DNA of 64,000 bases from Nematostella vectensis (lineage: Eukaryota > Cnidaria > Anthozoa > Actiniaria > Edwardsiidae): positions 2,309,597 through 2,373,596 of the forward strand of contig NC_064048.1 of assembly GCF_932526225.1 (NCBI RefSeq), read 5' to 3'. The position numbers were made by a program, and so were the translations under genes. Positions 46,770 through 59,669 of the stretch are shown here, one piece after another. Under the pieces are notes generated by a model. That model was not told where the DNA came from. It saw nothing but the letters and a program-made list of their open reading frames with translations, and made no database searches. Position 1 is the stretch's first letter. Each line of letters begins with the position of its first letter.

Positions 46770-49700
46770 AATAGGGGGGGAGGTATCTGTTTTTTGTCTG
46801 TTTTTTTGTAAATTCAGCTCAAAAATAGCCAGGAGTCAATGGGTTAATACATTTTCTTTCTCTTTTTTATTTTGTTTTTCCTCTCAATGAAGGCGCTGAG
46901 ATGTTTAGCATAATAAAATGAATATAAATTTGCTTGCATTTCGTGAATACTGTTTATGCTGTGGGAGTTGGTAATTCTATATTGGCAAGGAGTTTATTTT
47001 TTGTATTCTACGTAGACCACGATTAACTCTGGCCAAACTCTCTCTAAAGAAAAGGTCAAACTTCGCACATGAAGCACCCTTACCGGCTGAAAAGCGGTCT
47101 ATTTCTATAAGGAAGACTCGATCATAACGATCATCACTATGTGCATCGCAAACTGAGTTTCACTCATATATATCTGGCACTGCTTAAAGGCGGAGCCCAC
47201 TCTTATTAATGTTTGTATCTAGAAGTACAAGTCTAATGGTTAAAAGCAGTCGGTTAGATATCTAAGAGATACATAATTTGTGAAACTTCCACAAGTGTGC
47301 GGTACTATTTATAAATCCTCTGAATTCAAAACAATTTCTATAGTATATACAGTGATACATTAATATCAGTATAAACAATCTTTATTGTACTGTTTATCTG
47401 AATAATATTCTCGCATCACCCAACCAGGGTTCATAAAATTGCTTGGATTTCCAAAATAAATATATATTGTATATATCCTCATGATCACCAAAAGTAGTTA
47501 ATTTTATACATATGAAATGACTATTATATCATTCTGATAACCAAGCCATTTTTTTACTGTTTCTGTTTGGTTCGACTTATCTTTCGTCAAAGGAACAAAA
47601 ATAACCCAAAAAGCCTCCCGAAATAGTCAATATGAGTCTAAAAGCAATTAAAGCAAAATCCCTTTATTAAAATTAATTGGTCTCTTTTTCAGTATATCAG
47701 AAACACAAAATATGTTTTGACTAAAACTTTCATCGCTAAATCAATATGCACGAGGGCTAAATATATACAGGACTCACTTTAAATTCGTCAGAAGAATAAT
47801 AAACTATTCTTGAAAATCATTAAGGAAATTAATCATAGCTTTTCTAACAGTATAGGCAAACTGAAGTCAATTAATAATAACAATAACATAAGCGTATACC
47901 TCGTTATAAGTACTTGTCACGTGATTTAAAAATACACCTTAGACGGTGTCAGGATCGTGTGATTGTGTGTGTGTGGTGTATATTATTCAGTACACTATGC
48001 TTGAGTGATTTTAACTCATCATAATTCACACATCCTGGGCCGCAATAGCATACATTGTTCTCAAACAACCGACAACACTTTGATTAAAAACTCCTTCGGA
48101 AGCAGCGATCAAATTGCCTCAGATATCACCTGTCTCTTGGCAAATCCGCTCCCCAACGACTACCTCTTTTCTTGACACACAACATCGAGCAGGAAGACGG
48201 TTATAAAGGTGAGTCCATCAATGGAATGATTTTAAAACGTCTTTCACAGAATCATAAGAGATTCAACGGTCAATTTGAAAGATATTTCTGAGTAAGGAAA
48301 ATCGAGCTTTTCCATGCCAATGTAAGGCTCAAGAACAACAAATTAATAACGTAGAGGGAAAAGATGTCAAATAATGTCTTTAATGTCTTCGGTCTACGAA
48401 GATGGATAAACAAAAATAACTGAAAATCACTTAGCCACACAAACGTTAAAAAAAAAACTTATCAGAAGGGGAATCAATAAAGAAGTTGGTTTTCAATACA
48501 AAGTGTCGCGAGACTTTTAAAGAAGGGTGCTTACTGTGCTTTTTCTTGAATAAAAATTTTTCTCCCAATGGGGGTTCAATGAATGGAGAAACCTCCGCGT
48601 GATACCCCTCGTTAAGGAACATTTTTCTAATTTTTCCTCGACTTATCGCTCCAAGAAGATTCAACATAATTCTCGAAAGGCCAGAGGGAAGATGAATTAA
48701 AGATTAAAACAGTGACATCAGAATTCAAAATACCCCAATCTAAAAACATTGGATAAGATGAAGGTTGTGATGGCGGCTACCACAGCGACACAGTTCGATT
48801 CTCTTGTGAATTCATCACCCTAAGGCATCCGCAGGGCCAAAACTATAAAAGCTTCGAAATGAGACGATAGTTTTCGTTGAAATTGGTCGACAACGGGAAA
48901 TCTAAAGCGGGTGGTCGAAGAGAAAGGTAAATACTTAGGCGTTCGTTTATTTAGGACTTTTAATTTTGCCAAGATTTTTAAAAGGTTCTTTCGAAAAATC
49001 ACTCATATAAAGTTAGGTGATATAAAAGCGGTGATATGCTTGTCAAGTATACGACCTTAAAAAGAGAGATTGATTGTAATGACATTACACCAAAATGCAA
49101 ATAGATTTCAAATGAACATGACATCCTTAATATAGAGCAAAGACAAACACAAACCAAGTCAACAAATAATTACAGTAATTCATTATTTTCAAACCCGATT
49201 TACTTTATAAACGGAGTACAGCCTTCTGGAATAAAAGGAACACATGATAGGTTGAAGACGAATTCATATCCCCTTTAAACGTATGCGAAATTGTGAAAAT
49301 TTAAGCTCAACAACCGTGGCGAAATACAAAACACTCTTGTCGCTTGGCTGAGCTCATTATTCTACGTTTGCAAAGTCTTTTTTTCGCATTTTAACCCCAG
49401 GTTTGCTTACCAAAACCCAAAGTTTTGCTAATTTCTATTAGCAAAACTAATTTCTATATATTGCAGATAGGTTAGGCAAGTTTTTGTTGTTTTCTTAATG
49501 TCTTTAAATCTTGAAAGGCCCTTTTAAGTTGGTTACATAACCCTTTGTTCAAACATAAAAGGCATACTTTTTAGAGCTAGTAATGTGTTCCCTAACGAAT
49601 CCAATTAGCATCCTATTCGCGATCCTAACAAGTGCAATGTTAATTAAAAGCATACAATTTCAAAGATATCACATTACTTGGATCTACGACGTTTCATTTG

Positions 49701-50200
49701 ACTATAACTTGCGCCTACAAATACATGGCCATTTTTTAGAGTAGGGTTAGGGTTAGGGGTTGTTATTTTTTTTTTTCCTTATCCATTAAGTGACACTACT
49801 CATTTTTAACAGAATCAATTAAAACGCCCCAAAAGTTAAAAACTGGCTTTCGAACTCTGCCGTCTTCCCTCAGAAGAAGTCACAATAAAGACGCAATGTT
49901 ATTAGAGTCGACTACCAGTTTTTGGTGGACTATATCATTTTCGATATGTATGCTTTGACATAGATATCAATTTTGATGTCGAAGATACGAAAAATACACC
50001 CTACATTGCATTTCCACTGTCGACTTGACTTTCAAAATTTCGCTTTTCCCTTTGAGGATTATTCTTTCCGAAAAATGGGATCGGATAAGCAATTGCAATT
50101 AGAATACAAGACATGCTTTATTTCACAGCTAGCATAAATTATCAAGGCCACTGTCTCTATTTCTTTATTGAAATGTTGCTAAAAGTTGAAACACTTAGGA
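46770..50200. other. AT-rich stretch; possible 5' UTR exon ending at 48208
   Basis: 48000-48208 ends in a strong donor AAAG/GTGAGT and could be an untranslated first exon of synaptotagmin paralogue 3. A foldback element of the CAAAAACTGG family lies at 49838-49928. Three TTAGGG units near 49742 are too few to mean a telomeric relic. No other gene is supported. Confidence 0.4.
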
Positions 50201-50229
50201 AACATCCGCTTGCTACAAACTCTGTTTCC

Positions 50230-50765
50230 TGAGCTGAGATCATAGTTTGCTTAAATTTACGAGAATTATCGATCGTAGCTAGCATGAGCTTACGAGAAGA
50301 CTCGATCGTAGCTTGCTTCAGCTTACGAGACAGGGCCGTTGCAGGGGGATGGGGCACTGGGGGCACGTGCCCCCCTCCAATATTTTGAGGCCTGCTACGG
50401 CATTGCGAGAAGATTCGATCGTAGCTACAATCTTCTACAAAACTAATGGGACACTTTCCCTCCCCCTTCCTCAATGTTGGAGGGCAAATTATCACCTTGC
50501 TACTGCTTGTGTTTTGAGCTGAAAACTCGCCTCTAAGCAATATTAATCGGGGGGAGAGGGTTGGCGGTTGTTCGTATGGGAAGTGTCCCACTTACTTTTG
50601 TTGAGGATTGTAGCTTTGGCTTACGAGAAGACTCGATCGTAGCTAGCCTGAGCTTACGAGAAGACTCGATCGTAGCTAGCCTGAGCTTATGAGAAAACTC
50701 GATCGTAGCTAGCCTGAAATGACAAGAAGATTCAATCGTAGCTAGCTTGAGCTTACGAGAAGACA
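50230..50765. repeat. 33-bp minisatellite interrupted by an insertion
   Basis: Units contain CTCGATCGTAGCTAGCCTGA and GCTTACGAGAAGA; they occur at about 50230-50330 and 50600-50765. Between them is a segment with 40-bp inverted ends (50421-50460 and 50578-50615) and a G/C-rich repeat. Since 33 is a multiple of three, the minus strand shows an open 11-residue repeat (RKLRLATIESS), probably not a gene. Confidence 0.75.
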
Positions 50766-51068
50766 CCTTCACACCTTGGCACCTTGCGATACATGATGTT
50801 ATACAGTGAAAATTGAGCATGCGGCTCGGCTTCTAGTCGTGGGTTGCGACCATAATGTCAATTTTTTATGTGGCTTATTACTTGCTTACTCGAAAGGTTC
50901 ATCACTAAAAGTTATTTCTACTGTATTTTTTTAAAGAGCCGTCACCTAGTCCATAATATACTAGGTTCTTTAAAACAGAAAGTGCACATTTTCTTCTTCC
51001 CATAATGCATCTTACCGGAAATAGCGTGACTTTTACGTTGCAACGGAAGTAGACCCCGCTAAATAAAC

Positions 51069-51374
51069 ATGGCCTTTGAATATTACGATCACAGCGAAAT
51101 TGGAATGCAGTGTTTGTACAGTGGAAGATATGATCTTGGCGAAGTTTCCGCTCACCTCCATACAAAGCTTGAACCAATTCCTCTTCAAGAACTATATGCG
51201 AAAAGGGTAGTTCGTTAACTGGAATTTTCAAGAGATTCTTTTCTGTAACTTAGCTCTTTAACTCTGTGATTGCAAAAGTGAAGAGAAATATGAATTCCTC
51301 GTGTTGAAGACGACAAAGAATTTTCTAGACTTGATCAGGTCGCTCTTATCGAGTCAAGAATTTGCAAGATCACG
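51069..51374 (+). CDS. Possible two-exon start of an unrecognised gene
   Basis: An ATG at 51069 in good context (AAACATGGCC) opens a 48-codon frame beginning MAFEYYDHSEIGMQCLYSG and reaching a donor-like AGG/GTAGTT at 51213. A second open segment ending at a donor CACG/GTAAAT (51374) reads KYEFLVLKTTKNFLDLIRS. Two ETS-type sites (ACCGGAAAT, ACGGAAGT) lie 20-55 bp upstream. The acceptor of the second segment is unclear and no later exons are found, so it may be a fragment or chance. Confidence 0.33.
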
Positions 51375-52406
51375 GTAAATGCAGAATTCATTAGTTAAAT
51401 ACATCTTTGACAATTTAACCCATCACTGGTATCAAACTTTACGTATAAGTACAGTATACAGTTAATAACGTACCTTCTCGGCTAAAGCTCGGCTTAACGT
51501 AGAATTGTTAAAGTCCCTACATTTGATTTGTGCTCACCTATAGTTTTATATATTTTTATCAACATTCCAAATTAATTTTTTGTACGAGTTCTTAAAAAAA
51601 GTGCTCTTTAAAATGGAAAATAATGGTTAATGGTAACACTTTAATCTTTAATTTAATTAATCATACTATGGATTATGGTGTAATATCTATGGTATCCGCC
51701 TAATATAGGTTACCAAAAGTTATTGTTTAATTAGTTTGAATTAATTTAAAGCAAGTTAATTTAACAAGGGAAAAAATAATACTGAACGAATTATAAATAA
51801 ATGAATAACATTTAAAATTAATAATAGCATTAATGATAAGTAATCACAGTCAATTCATCCCCACTCTTATGGACAACATTAATATATCACAGATAGAAAT
51901 ACAAGTCCACTATTACACACTCTTGCTTCTTAATTACAGCCCCTGGTATCTGTTATAGTCAAGTTACTGTTCTTTAATTAATTACTAAAAGAGATAAAAG
52001 ATAATGGACTGTCAGAGATGATCAAGAACATGGACAGACATAGACAGACAGAAAATAAGATTGCAAGACAAAAAAATTATACCTTTTACTCACTCATGGG
52101 GCCTGCTCTATAAACCCATGCATGGCAGATTGCAAACATACAGGTAAAGGGCCAAAGGCTGAGGGTGGGGTGGGGGGGGTGGGGTGAAGGGTGTATCCCT
52201 TGATGAGCATATATAAAAACTTCAAAACTTTTCTTGACAACTGAAACAATCAACTTGACTTATTTGCACTGAATACGTTATAAAATGCAGCTTCTCTTGA
52301 CAATGGTAAATGATATTTGGACTAAAAAAATTTGATTCAAGTCTGATGGCCAGATAAAGCAAACTTGTAATTGATATGTCTTACTTTATGTGTTTTTTTT
52401 TTCTAG

Positions 52407-55400
52407 ATAGATGTGGCATAGCAGATGTTTATGATGGAAAGTAGAGTGCTTACATAAGAAGCATCATTCTGGGGCATTATGGGTAATCCACTATTGGACA
52501 AGACCCATGGAGGAGTGGGTGGGGGGCAGGATTTGCTGAATAGAAAGCAGGAGATGCCAGTGAGTCAGAACGACCCCGTGGCCAAGATCCAAGGTCCAAC
52601 CCCCACGCCCAGCGCCACGCCAGTCACAAATCCAAGTATCTTAGGACAAAGTAAGGAAATAATATATGATATATACTAGATCTGGGGGAGTAGGAATTAG
52701 TAAGAGCGGGGAATAATTCAAAAGCTATTTATGTTGAGTTCATGCTGTATAAAACAAAGTTCTCATATTTTTTTTGGCTTTTGTGAATATAAAAATAATG
52801 TTTGTTTGGGAATTTTCGAGGAAACGTGAAGCACTTGAATTCCGGTCTGGTGTTTCCCTGATCGACCTGATTTGCTCTCGAATTCACCTAAACAAAAACA
52901 CGTCGGTTTTCAAAACTCTATGAGAGTCGTAACACCGGGCGGCAGTTTTGGTTTTCCTTTAAAATAGTATAATATTTAACCCGTATAATTTTTACAGAGT
53001 AATATCTATAATAAGCATAGTATACTCTTACTTAAGCTGCTTATCGTTCTTATTGTCGTGGCTTCTGAAGATAAAAAAAATTTTCTCCGCCCTTTCGGTT
53101 TTGGGTGAGACTTTTTCAGATTTGCGGGTCCTTTGTGGTGGATACCGCTATTTAGAAATTTACGCAGTACTCACCATGAATTACTAAATTCGAGTCCTTT
53201 TCCGCAACCGCTAACTGCAAAGGGTCTTTAAAACAGGGAAGACAAAAATGTTCCGCCATGTTTGTCTCTTATATCCGGGATCTTAACCACAGGAGTACCA
53301 CCGCATGTTTTCCCCTAACAATTAGAAAAATGCTTGGTTTACACAAAGCGCGAGATTCGCGAATGGCAAATATTTACCTCTGCATCAACATTCGCTTAAG
53401 TTCAACCTAAATAACCCTTGATCGCTTGCTAGGATTTCGTTAGTTACAGGAGCGAATAGGGGGATTTCCTGATTTCTCCATTTTCATTCATTCCTTTTTT
53501 TAATAGTGACCATAAGAGTTGTCTTTTTCTCGTAACCCGCCAGGCCTTTAGCCCCCCCACCCCCCCTACGCTTTTAAGAAAAAAACGCGATACGTCTTCA
53601 GAGAGACTGGGTCATCTGATGCGATCCTATTTATATACAATCAAGAAACAAGTCTGGAATAGATTCCCGACTGTGATTATCTCGTCTTTAAAACGTTGAT
53701 TTATTTTTCTGGGGATGGAAGATAAAACTCCAGCTGTCAGGCTAAAGGAAGGAATAAATGTCTCAGACTGATCACCCTGTAGATACCGCATATGTCACTC
53801 GGTTTGGGGGGAAATTGCATTTGCAAATAACGTTGCTAAAGCGCTTTTCTTATCTGAATTTTCATCTGATTTTCCTCTAACTTAACAGAATCAATTAGAC
53901 CATAGCTTAATTTTTCATGCCGCAAAAAAAAGATTTGGTGACATTTGTCACCTCCTTGACTCGTACAGACTTAACAACTTCCTTTATTTTGACTTGGATA
54001 TTCTGAAAATTTTAATTAAACATTTTTCTATCAAATATTTGTTTTGTAACTGCCTTGAATTATTTCTGATTTTTTGTGATGTAAAGCTTCCATTTTCCCA
54101 TTGTTGTTCTGGGATTCATTTTTCTCTTTTTTTTTTATTGGAAAATTTTTTACTTCGGTCGACTCCCTGTTGCGATTAGACTTTGAATAATAGTTGCAAA
54201 TCGTTAGGTCTTTAATGGTAAGGCCCACTTTAAATTTGGACGTCACAAAACCCACCCGTGTAGCCGCGCTAGATAAGAAAGCCTTAGATGGCTATTTTTT
54301 TAACTCGTAAACAACGTAGACAGAAGAAGAATGACTTGTAGAAGATGGAAGAGGTGCTCAAAAAAGGTCGGTGAAATTTATTCAAAGAATATTATTAACT
54401 TTAATTTTACGCAACTAACACGATAGATAGTGAGCTTCACGTCAAAGAACAAATTTATAGCGGGAATTATAATTCATAGATACAACAAAAATTCTAATTT
54501 TGATAATACTGCATGCTTTTTTTCTCGTGTTGTGGTAAGAATACATATCCAATTTTATGAATATCATTTTCCTTTTCGTATTTGTTGTTCTAATCCATTT
54601 AATATTGTTCTAGAAAGTGAGAAATAAATCCTTGAAATAAATCTTGAACTTTCTTCTTCCAAACACTAGCGTTTAATTATTGAAGAGAAATATGACTGAA
54701 TTGGGAATATCTAATTCAACAAAATGGACATTACAGTAATTATTTTTTAGTTAGAGGTGTGTTAAAACTCGGCAGTTTGGGTCTAGACTAGACAAAATAG
54801 AACTTTAATCCACATTTTTAATTTGATTGTGAGTTTGGAGAAAGCTTTTAGTAACGATTTTAAGCTCGGAGAATGCTTTTAATAAAAGCGTGCAATCAGC
54901 AACTTTAAGCTTTTAGTATAAACCTCGTCCTTTTGCCATCTAATAGCTATTAGTGACTACGTTTTTTTATTGTAACAATTCAAACCATATTCTTGAGATC
55001 CATAGACAATAACAAAGACCAGAGCACTCTTCCACGACATTTATAATTTTATGTTCCCCGTGAAAATTTTAAGATTTTTTAATTTACAGCAATTTTTTTC
55101 GATACACATACATTTATTTTAACTCGACGTATGATTTTTAGGTGCTGTCTGATTTATGTTTGGTTAGCATGGGTGGTGTGTGATGTTGGTTGGTGGTCGG
55201 TGGTGGTGGCCGGTGGTGATGGTGATGTTGTGTGGTGGTGGTGGTGGTGATGATGGTGATGTTGGGTGGTGGTGGTGGTGATGTTGGGTGATAATCGTGA
55301 TGTTGGGTGGTGGTGGTGGTGGTGATGTTGGGTGGTGGTGGTGATGTTGGGTGGTGGTGATGTTGGTGATGTTTGTGGGTAATTTTAATCTTAAGTCGCT

Positions 55401-58400
55401 GTATTATCATATTTCTTTTCGCTTTTCGCTTCCTTTTCGCTTATCCAAAAGATGCCGTTTTGCCGATATTTTTTCCGCAAGTCTCGGTGTTTGATCACTG
55501 ATGTCGGCGCTGCTGGGTGCAGACTTCGAAACTATCTTAAATCGAATCCGCTATTCCAGTCGAGACTAAGTTTGTTGGAGTCTCGTTTTTAACGATGCCT
55601 TACGGTCCCCTAAGCTGATCTTATTAACATTATCAAGCGCGAGCTATTGTTTTGTACTGCAGGCGCGTACACAGGGGGGATGCGCGAGAGGGATGCGCGA
55701 AAGGCACGCGCTCGGCCACCAAAAAGTGGGCCATTCCTAGTGGAATACTATTCTTTTTTTCCATATGGTACCCATGACTGCGCCTGCTACCCCCTCCTAT
55801 CTCAGCCAATCCTGGGTACAAAAATTCTCTTTACACATAAATCTCCAAGTAAACAGGTAAACGCCCACTAGTACGCTTACAATGAATAAAAAACCACAAT
55901 CTAATTGGTCTTATACCTAAGGGCCACGTAAGATTGGAGGGGCACGAGACAGATACATTAAGAAATTATCGGGGGGGGGAGGGACAGCCACGCCCCTACT
56001 GGTCATTTCCTTATAATTTTTGAAAATATTGGGGGGGGGGCTTATGCCCCCAGTGCCCCATCCCCGTCTACGGCCCTGTAATATAATGTTCTGTCTATTA
56101 TTCCTCTAAGTCCCGATATGGATTATCGCTGTGGTTGGAATCGGCGCCGCAGTGATTGTCATCTTTTGTATCTACTGCTGCTGTTGTCGGAAATGCGGCA
56201 AGAAGAAGAAGAAAGATGACAAGAGAGGAGGGAAGGAGAGAGTGGACTTCCGGGCGGTGCAGATTGGGGCGAGTTATCAGGAAAAGGTGCAGCCTTCCAT
56301 GGATGAGCTCGACTACAACAGCGAGGATTACCACTCTGATCTTAGCTCTGGCGTCAAAATAGGTAAGTGTATATGATGAAAATCATCATTACCATCACAT
56401 CATTATTACTACAAAACCATCATCATCACCACCACCACCACCACCACCATAATCACCATCACCATCACCACAACCATCACCATTACCGTCGTCGTCACCA
56501 TCACCATCATCACCACCATAATCACCATCACTATCACCAACACCACCATTATCACCATCACCACCACTATCCCGGTGCCACCATCACTATCAACATCAAC
56601 ATCAACATCAACATCAACATCAACATCACCATCAACATCACCTCTCGTCGTACTCGTTGTAATTCACACCCATTCTCTTACAGGCCGTATAAACTTCACT
56701 CTGGACTACAGTTTTACCGACAACACTCTGACAGTTGGAATCATTAGAGCTGAGGACATCCCGGCCAAAGATTTCAGCGGGTCCTCGGACCCATACGTGA
56801 AAATTATGCTTCTTCCAGATAAAAAGAAGAAATACGAGACGAAGGTATATAACTAATAAAAATGTTAGACGAGCTGTAGAGAATTTAAATCAACACAAGG
56901 TTGAAGTGTTGAAGTTCTACGTTCTATGTCTTTCTGAAAGCAGGGTGGTTTTGCAGGTGGTTTTGTTTCGAGCATTAGCCAGGAGCAAAAGTTTGAGTCA
57001 TAAACGTGGTTGTATTTTAACTAGGATAGGCTGATAAGTGCATTCTCTCTTATCAGGTGATCGGGATTGGGGATGGGGTAAAGGTGATCGCTAACGCGAT
57101 CCTAATTAATTCAGCGCGTAAATTTGTTCCAGGCACAGGTTTCTGTTAGCATGAACTGTTTAGGGTCAGAGCCTTTTCCCTTCGCAATTGACTTGTGGTC
57201 TTACCTCCTGTTGATAAACCTTGCACTTGAACACACGTAAGGCTGCTTTTCATTTCAAAATGCTCTATGAAATATCCCATACCTCTTTTATTTATCTTTT
57301 TTGTCATTCTATACCATTGCGCATAATTACTTATTCCCTCCCATCCCCCCTCTTGACAAATTCCCCTTACTAGCCCCCCCTTTTCCCTTACCCCGCCCCA
57401 CAAAAACGACATAATACTCACCCGTTCTTATTTTGCTTCAGGTTCATCGCAAGACATTGAACCCCGTTTTTAACGAGCAATTCGTTTTCAAGAACATTCC
57501 ATATAGCGAGATTACGAATCGTATCCTACTCATGGAGTTGTTTGACTTTGATCGGTTTTCCCGCCATGATCTGATCGGCGAGGCGAGGCTACCGCTGATT
57601 GACGTGGACTTGGCGTCCAATATCAACGAATGGAGGGTGCTGACGCCTCCCTCAGGGTCTGGGGGTGCTGGAGTAAGTTAAAGATTATCATATTATCAGA
57701 CATGATGCTTTGCGCGATGCGTGCTGACGTGCCTTCTGCGTCTTCGGGTAATACTGACCGATCAAAGATTATCCCAATACCATGATGCTTTGCATTGTAC
57801 ATACTGAACAATGTGCTTCGCCCTTTTATTCTTTGTGTGCTCTAATCAATGAACTGCTCTTTTGTTTAAAGCACTCTAAATCTGACCTGGGTGATATCTG
57901 CTTCTCTCTTCGATACGTGCCTTCCTCGGGGAAACTTCAAATCACTATAGTAGAAGCCAAGAGTTTAAAAAGCATGGATCTAACTGGTTACTCTGGTAAG
58001 AAGTCGATAGTCCTTAGCCATAATTGAATGTTTTGGGTTGAAAGCGGGTATTCGTACCAAGGCACATGGGGGGGAGGGGTTGTAGGTGGAGAGATGATCT
58101 GAAGGGGAGGAAAATGTGGAATATACATGATGGCGTGGAATGGCAAGAATAGGGATGAAAAAAAAAAACAAATATATAGAGCAACAAAATGGAAAGGTGG
58201 GATATTTCGTAGAGCTATTGTTAAGCAACCTTACGTGTATTCTAGCACAAGGTTTATCATCAGGAGGTAAGACCAGGTACTAGTCAAATGCGAAAGGGAG
58301 AAATGGGAGCCGAGGGATGCTAGGGGGTAGGAGGAAAGAAAGGGGAAGTCTAGTGAGAAGAGGGTTCGCATTTGAGACATGTTTCAAATGGCTCATCCTG

Positions 58401-59114
58401 TGGCATTGAAAAAGAAAAAAAAAATTCATCGAATTATGCACAGTCTATTTAGCATTTTGCATGATTGAATTAGGAAAATTCAAGTACGAAATTTTTAGCA
58501 ATATATGTAGAAGCTGACAGTTGCGAAATTTGACCTATCCAACAAAATTTGTTATATTTTTCTTGATTATTTAGTATAAATGTATAAATAACATTTATGA
58601 TGTTGGTTGATCGCGGCTATGATTAATGACGATGATGAAAATGATGATAGTCATGTAATGTTGATCTAAATGGACTTGTAGTGATTCCAGCTGCTGATTA
58701 AATGGGGTTTGTAGACATAATGATGATATAAGTATGACGGTGATGATAAAGATTTTCCTTGTAATTGTAGGAGTCATGATAATGATGATTCTATCCCATA
58801 ATCCCACAGATCCGTACGTCAAGATCGCCTTAGTTCAAGAAGGCCGCAAAATCAAGAAAAAGAAAACAACTGTAAAGAAGCGAACTCTTAACCCATACTA
58901 CAATGAAACGTTTACCTTTACGGTTGCATTCGAGAAGATCGAGCAAACCTCACTCATTATCTCCGTTCTGGATTACGACCGCGTCGGGAAGAGTGAGATG
59001 ATAGGAAAGTGTGTGGTGGGGGAGCTGTCTAGTGGCGCGGACCTGAGGCACTGGGCCGACATGCTTGCGTCACCAAGGCGATCCGTGGCGCAGTGGCATA
59101 CACTGCATAACTAG
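52407..59114 (+). CDS. SYT1-like: Synaptotagmin, Syt1-like calcium sensor, paralogue 3
   Basis: Coding exons 52479-52650, 56111-56362, 56684-56844, 57442-57672, 57872-57995 and 58810-59114 join in frame (phases 1, 1, 0, 0, 1) to 414 residues; the first exon starts at an acceptor (52407) and carries 72 nt of leader with two short upstream frames. Residues 1-59 are luminal and Pro/Thr-rich, 60-79 the membrane segment, followed by CCCC (80-83) and KKKKK (88-92), the palmitoylation and basic cluster of Syt1. C2A (142-262) has D171, D177, D230, D232, S235 and D238; C2B (277-410) has D308, D314, D368, D370 and E376, plus the polybasic KIKKKKTT (327-334) used for PIP2 and SNARE contact. It ends in the family [19 protein letters not shown] is typical of Syt1/2. 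It is expected to trigger calcium-dependent vesicle fusion. Confidence 0.96.
52660..55130. other. First large intron of synaptotagmin paralogue 3
   Basis: AT-rich, with no recognised repeat family or nested gene. Confidence 0.6.
55155..55375. repeat. GGT/GATGTTGGGT simple repeat in intron
   Basis: Degenerate TGGTGGTGGTGATGTTGGG units. Confidence 0.9.
55930..56087. mobile_element. Dispersed repeat just upstream of the TM exon
   Basis: Related to 3055-3185; it ends about 20 bp before the acceptor of the exon at 56111 and therefore lies where the branch point would normally be sought. Confidence 0.6.
56400..56640. repeat. (CACCAT/CAC) and (ATCAAC)n repeat in intron
   Basis: Simple repeat ending about 45 bp before the acceptor of the exon at 56684. 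Confidence 0.92.
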
Positions 59115-59660
59115 GGCAAGGTATATAGTATACCCTCCATAAAGTGAACACAATCGACTCTATTATTACTAACGTCACATGGCTCACACTGCATAACTAG
59201 GGCAAGGTATATAGTATACCCTTTATAAAGTTAACACAATCGATTACATTATTACTAGTGTCACCATAACCATCCGTAACACAGTGATACACACTGAATA
59301 AAAGGGCAAAGGATGGAGAAAAGATATTGTTGTTTATAAAAAAAAAACATTATAAAAGTTAACCCAAACATAATAATTATCAATCACCGAGACTGTGTTA
59401 TTAGGGCAAGAAAAATAAATCAGTATAACGATTTTTATAGCCCAAACCCCAAAATGTGATTGAGAGCAATTTGCAAGGAAGATCACACTGCATAGTCAGG
59501 GCAAGGGATAGAGATCTGTTTATTACTGTTTATAAACTAACCTCTATAAAGTGAACTATATAGCACACGCAACTTAACAGGGGGATTCGAATTCAATTGT
59601 TTACCCCTATAAAGTGCAGAAACAAGCGACATAAAATGTCACACTGCATAAGTAGTTCGA
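59101..59660 (+). repeat. ~85-100 bp tandem repeat that starts on the synaptotagmin stop codon
   Basis: The terminal coding segment CACTGCATAACTAGGGCAAG recurs near 59188 almost exactly and in decayed form near 59290, 59390, 59490 and 59640, with TATAAAGTGAACACAATCGA between the early copies. The array lies in the 3' UTR. Confidence 0.85.
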
Positions 59661-59669
59661 ATAGTAAAT

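Noticed and set aside
49742-49760. TTAGGG repeats as a telomere relic
   Set aside because: Only about three units, expected by chance or slippage.
50905-51231. 108-codon minus frame opposite the putative exon at 51069
   Set aside because: The start context, ETS sites and more protein-like composition favour the plus strand; the minus translation shows no family resemblance.
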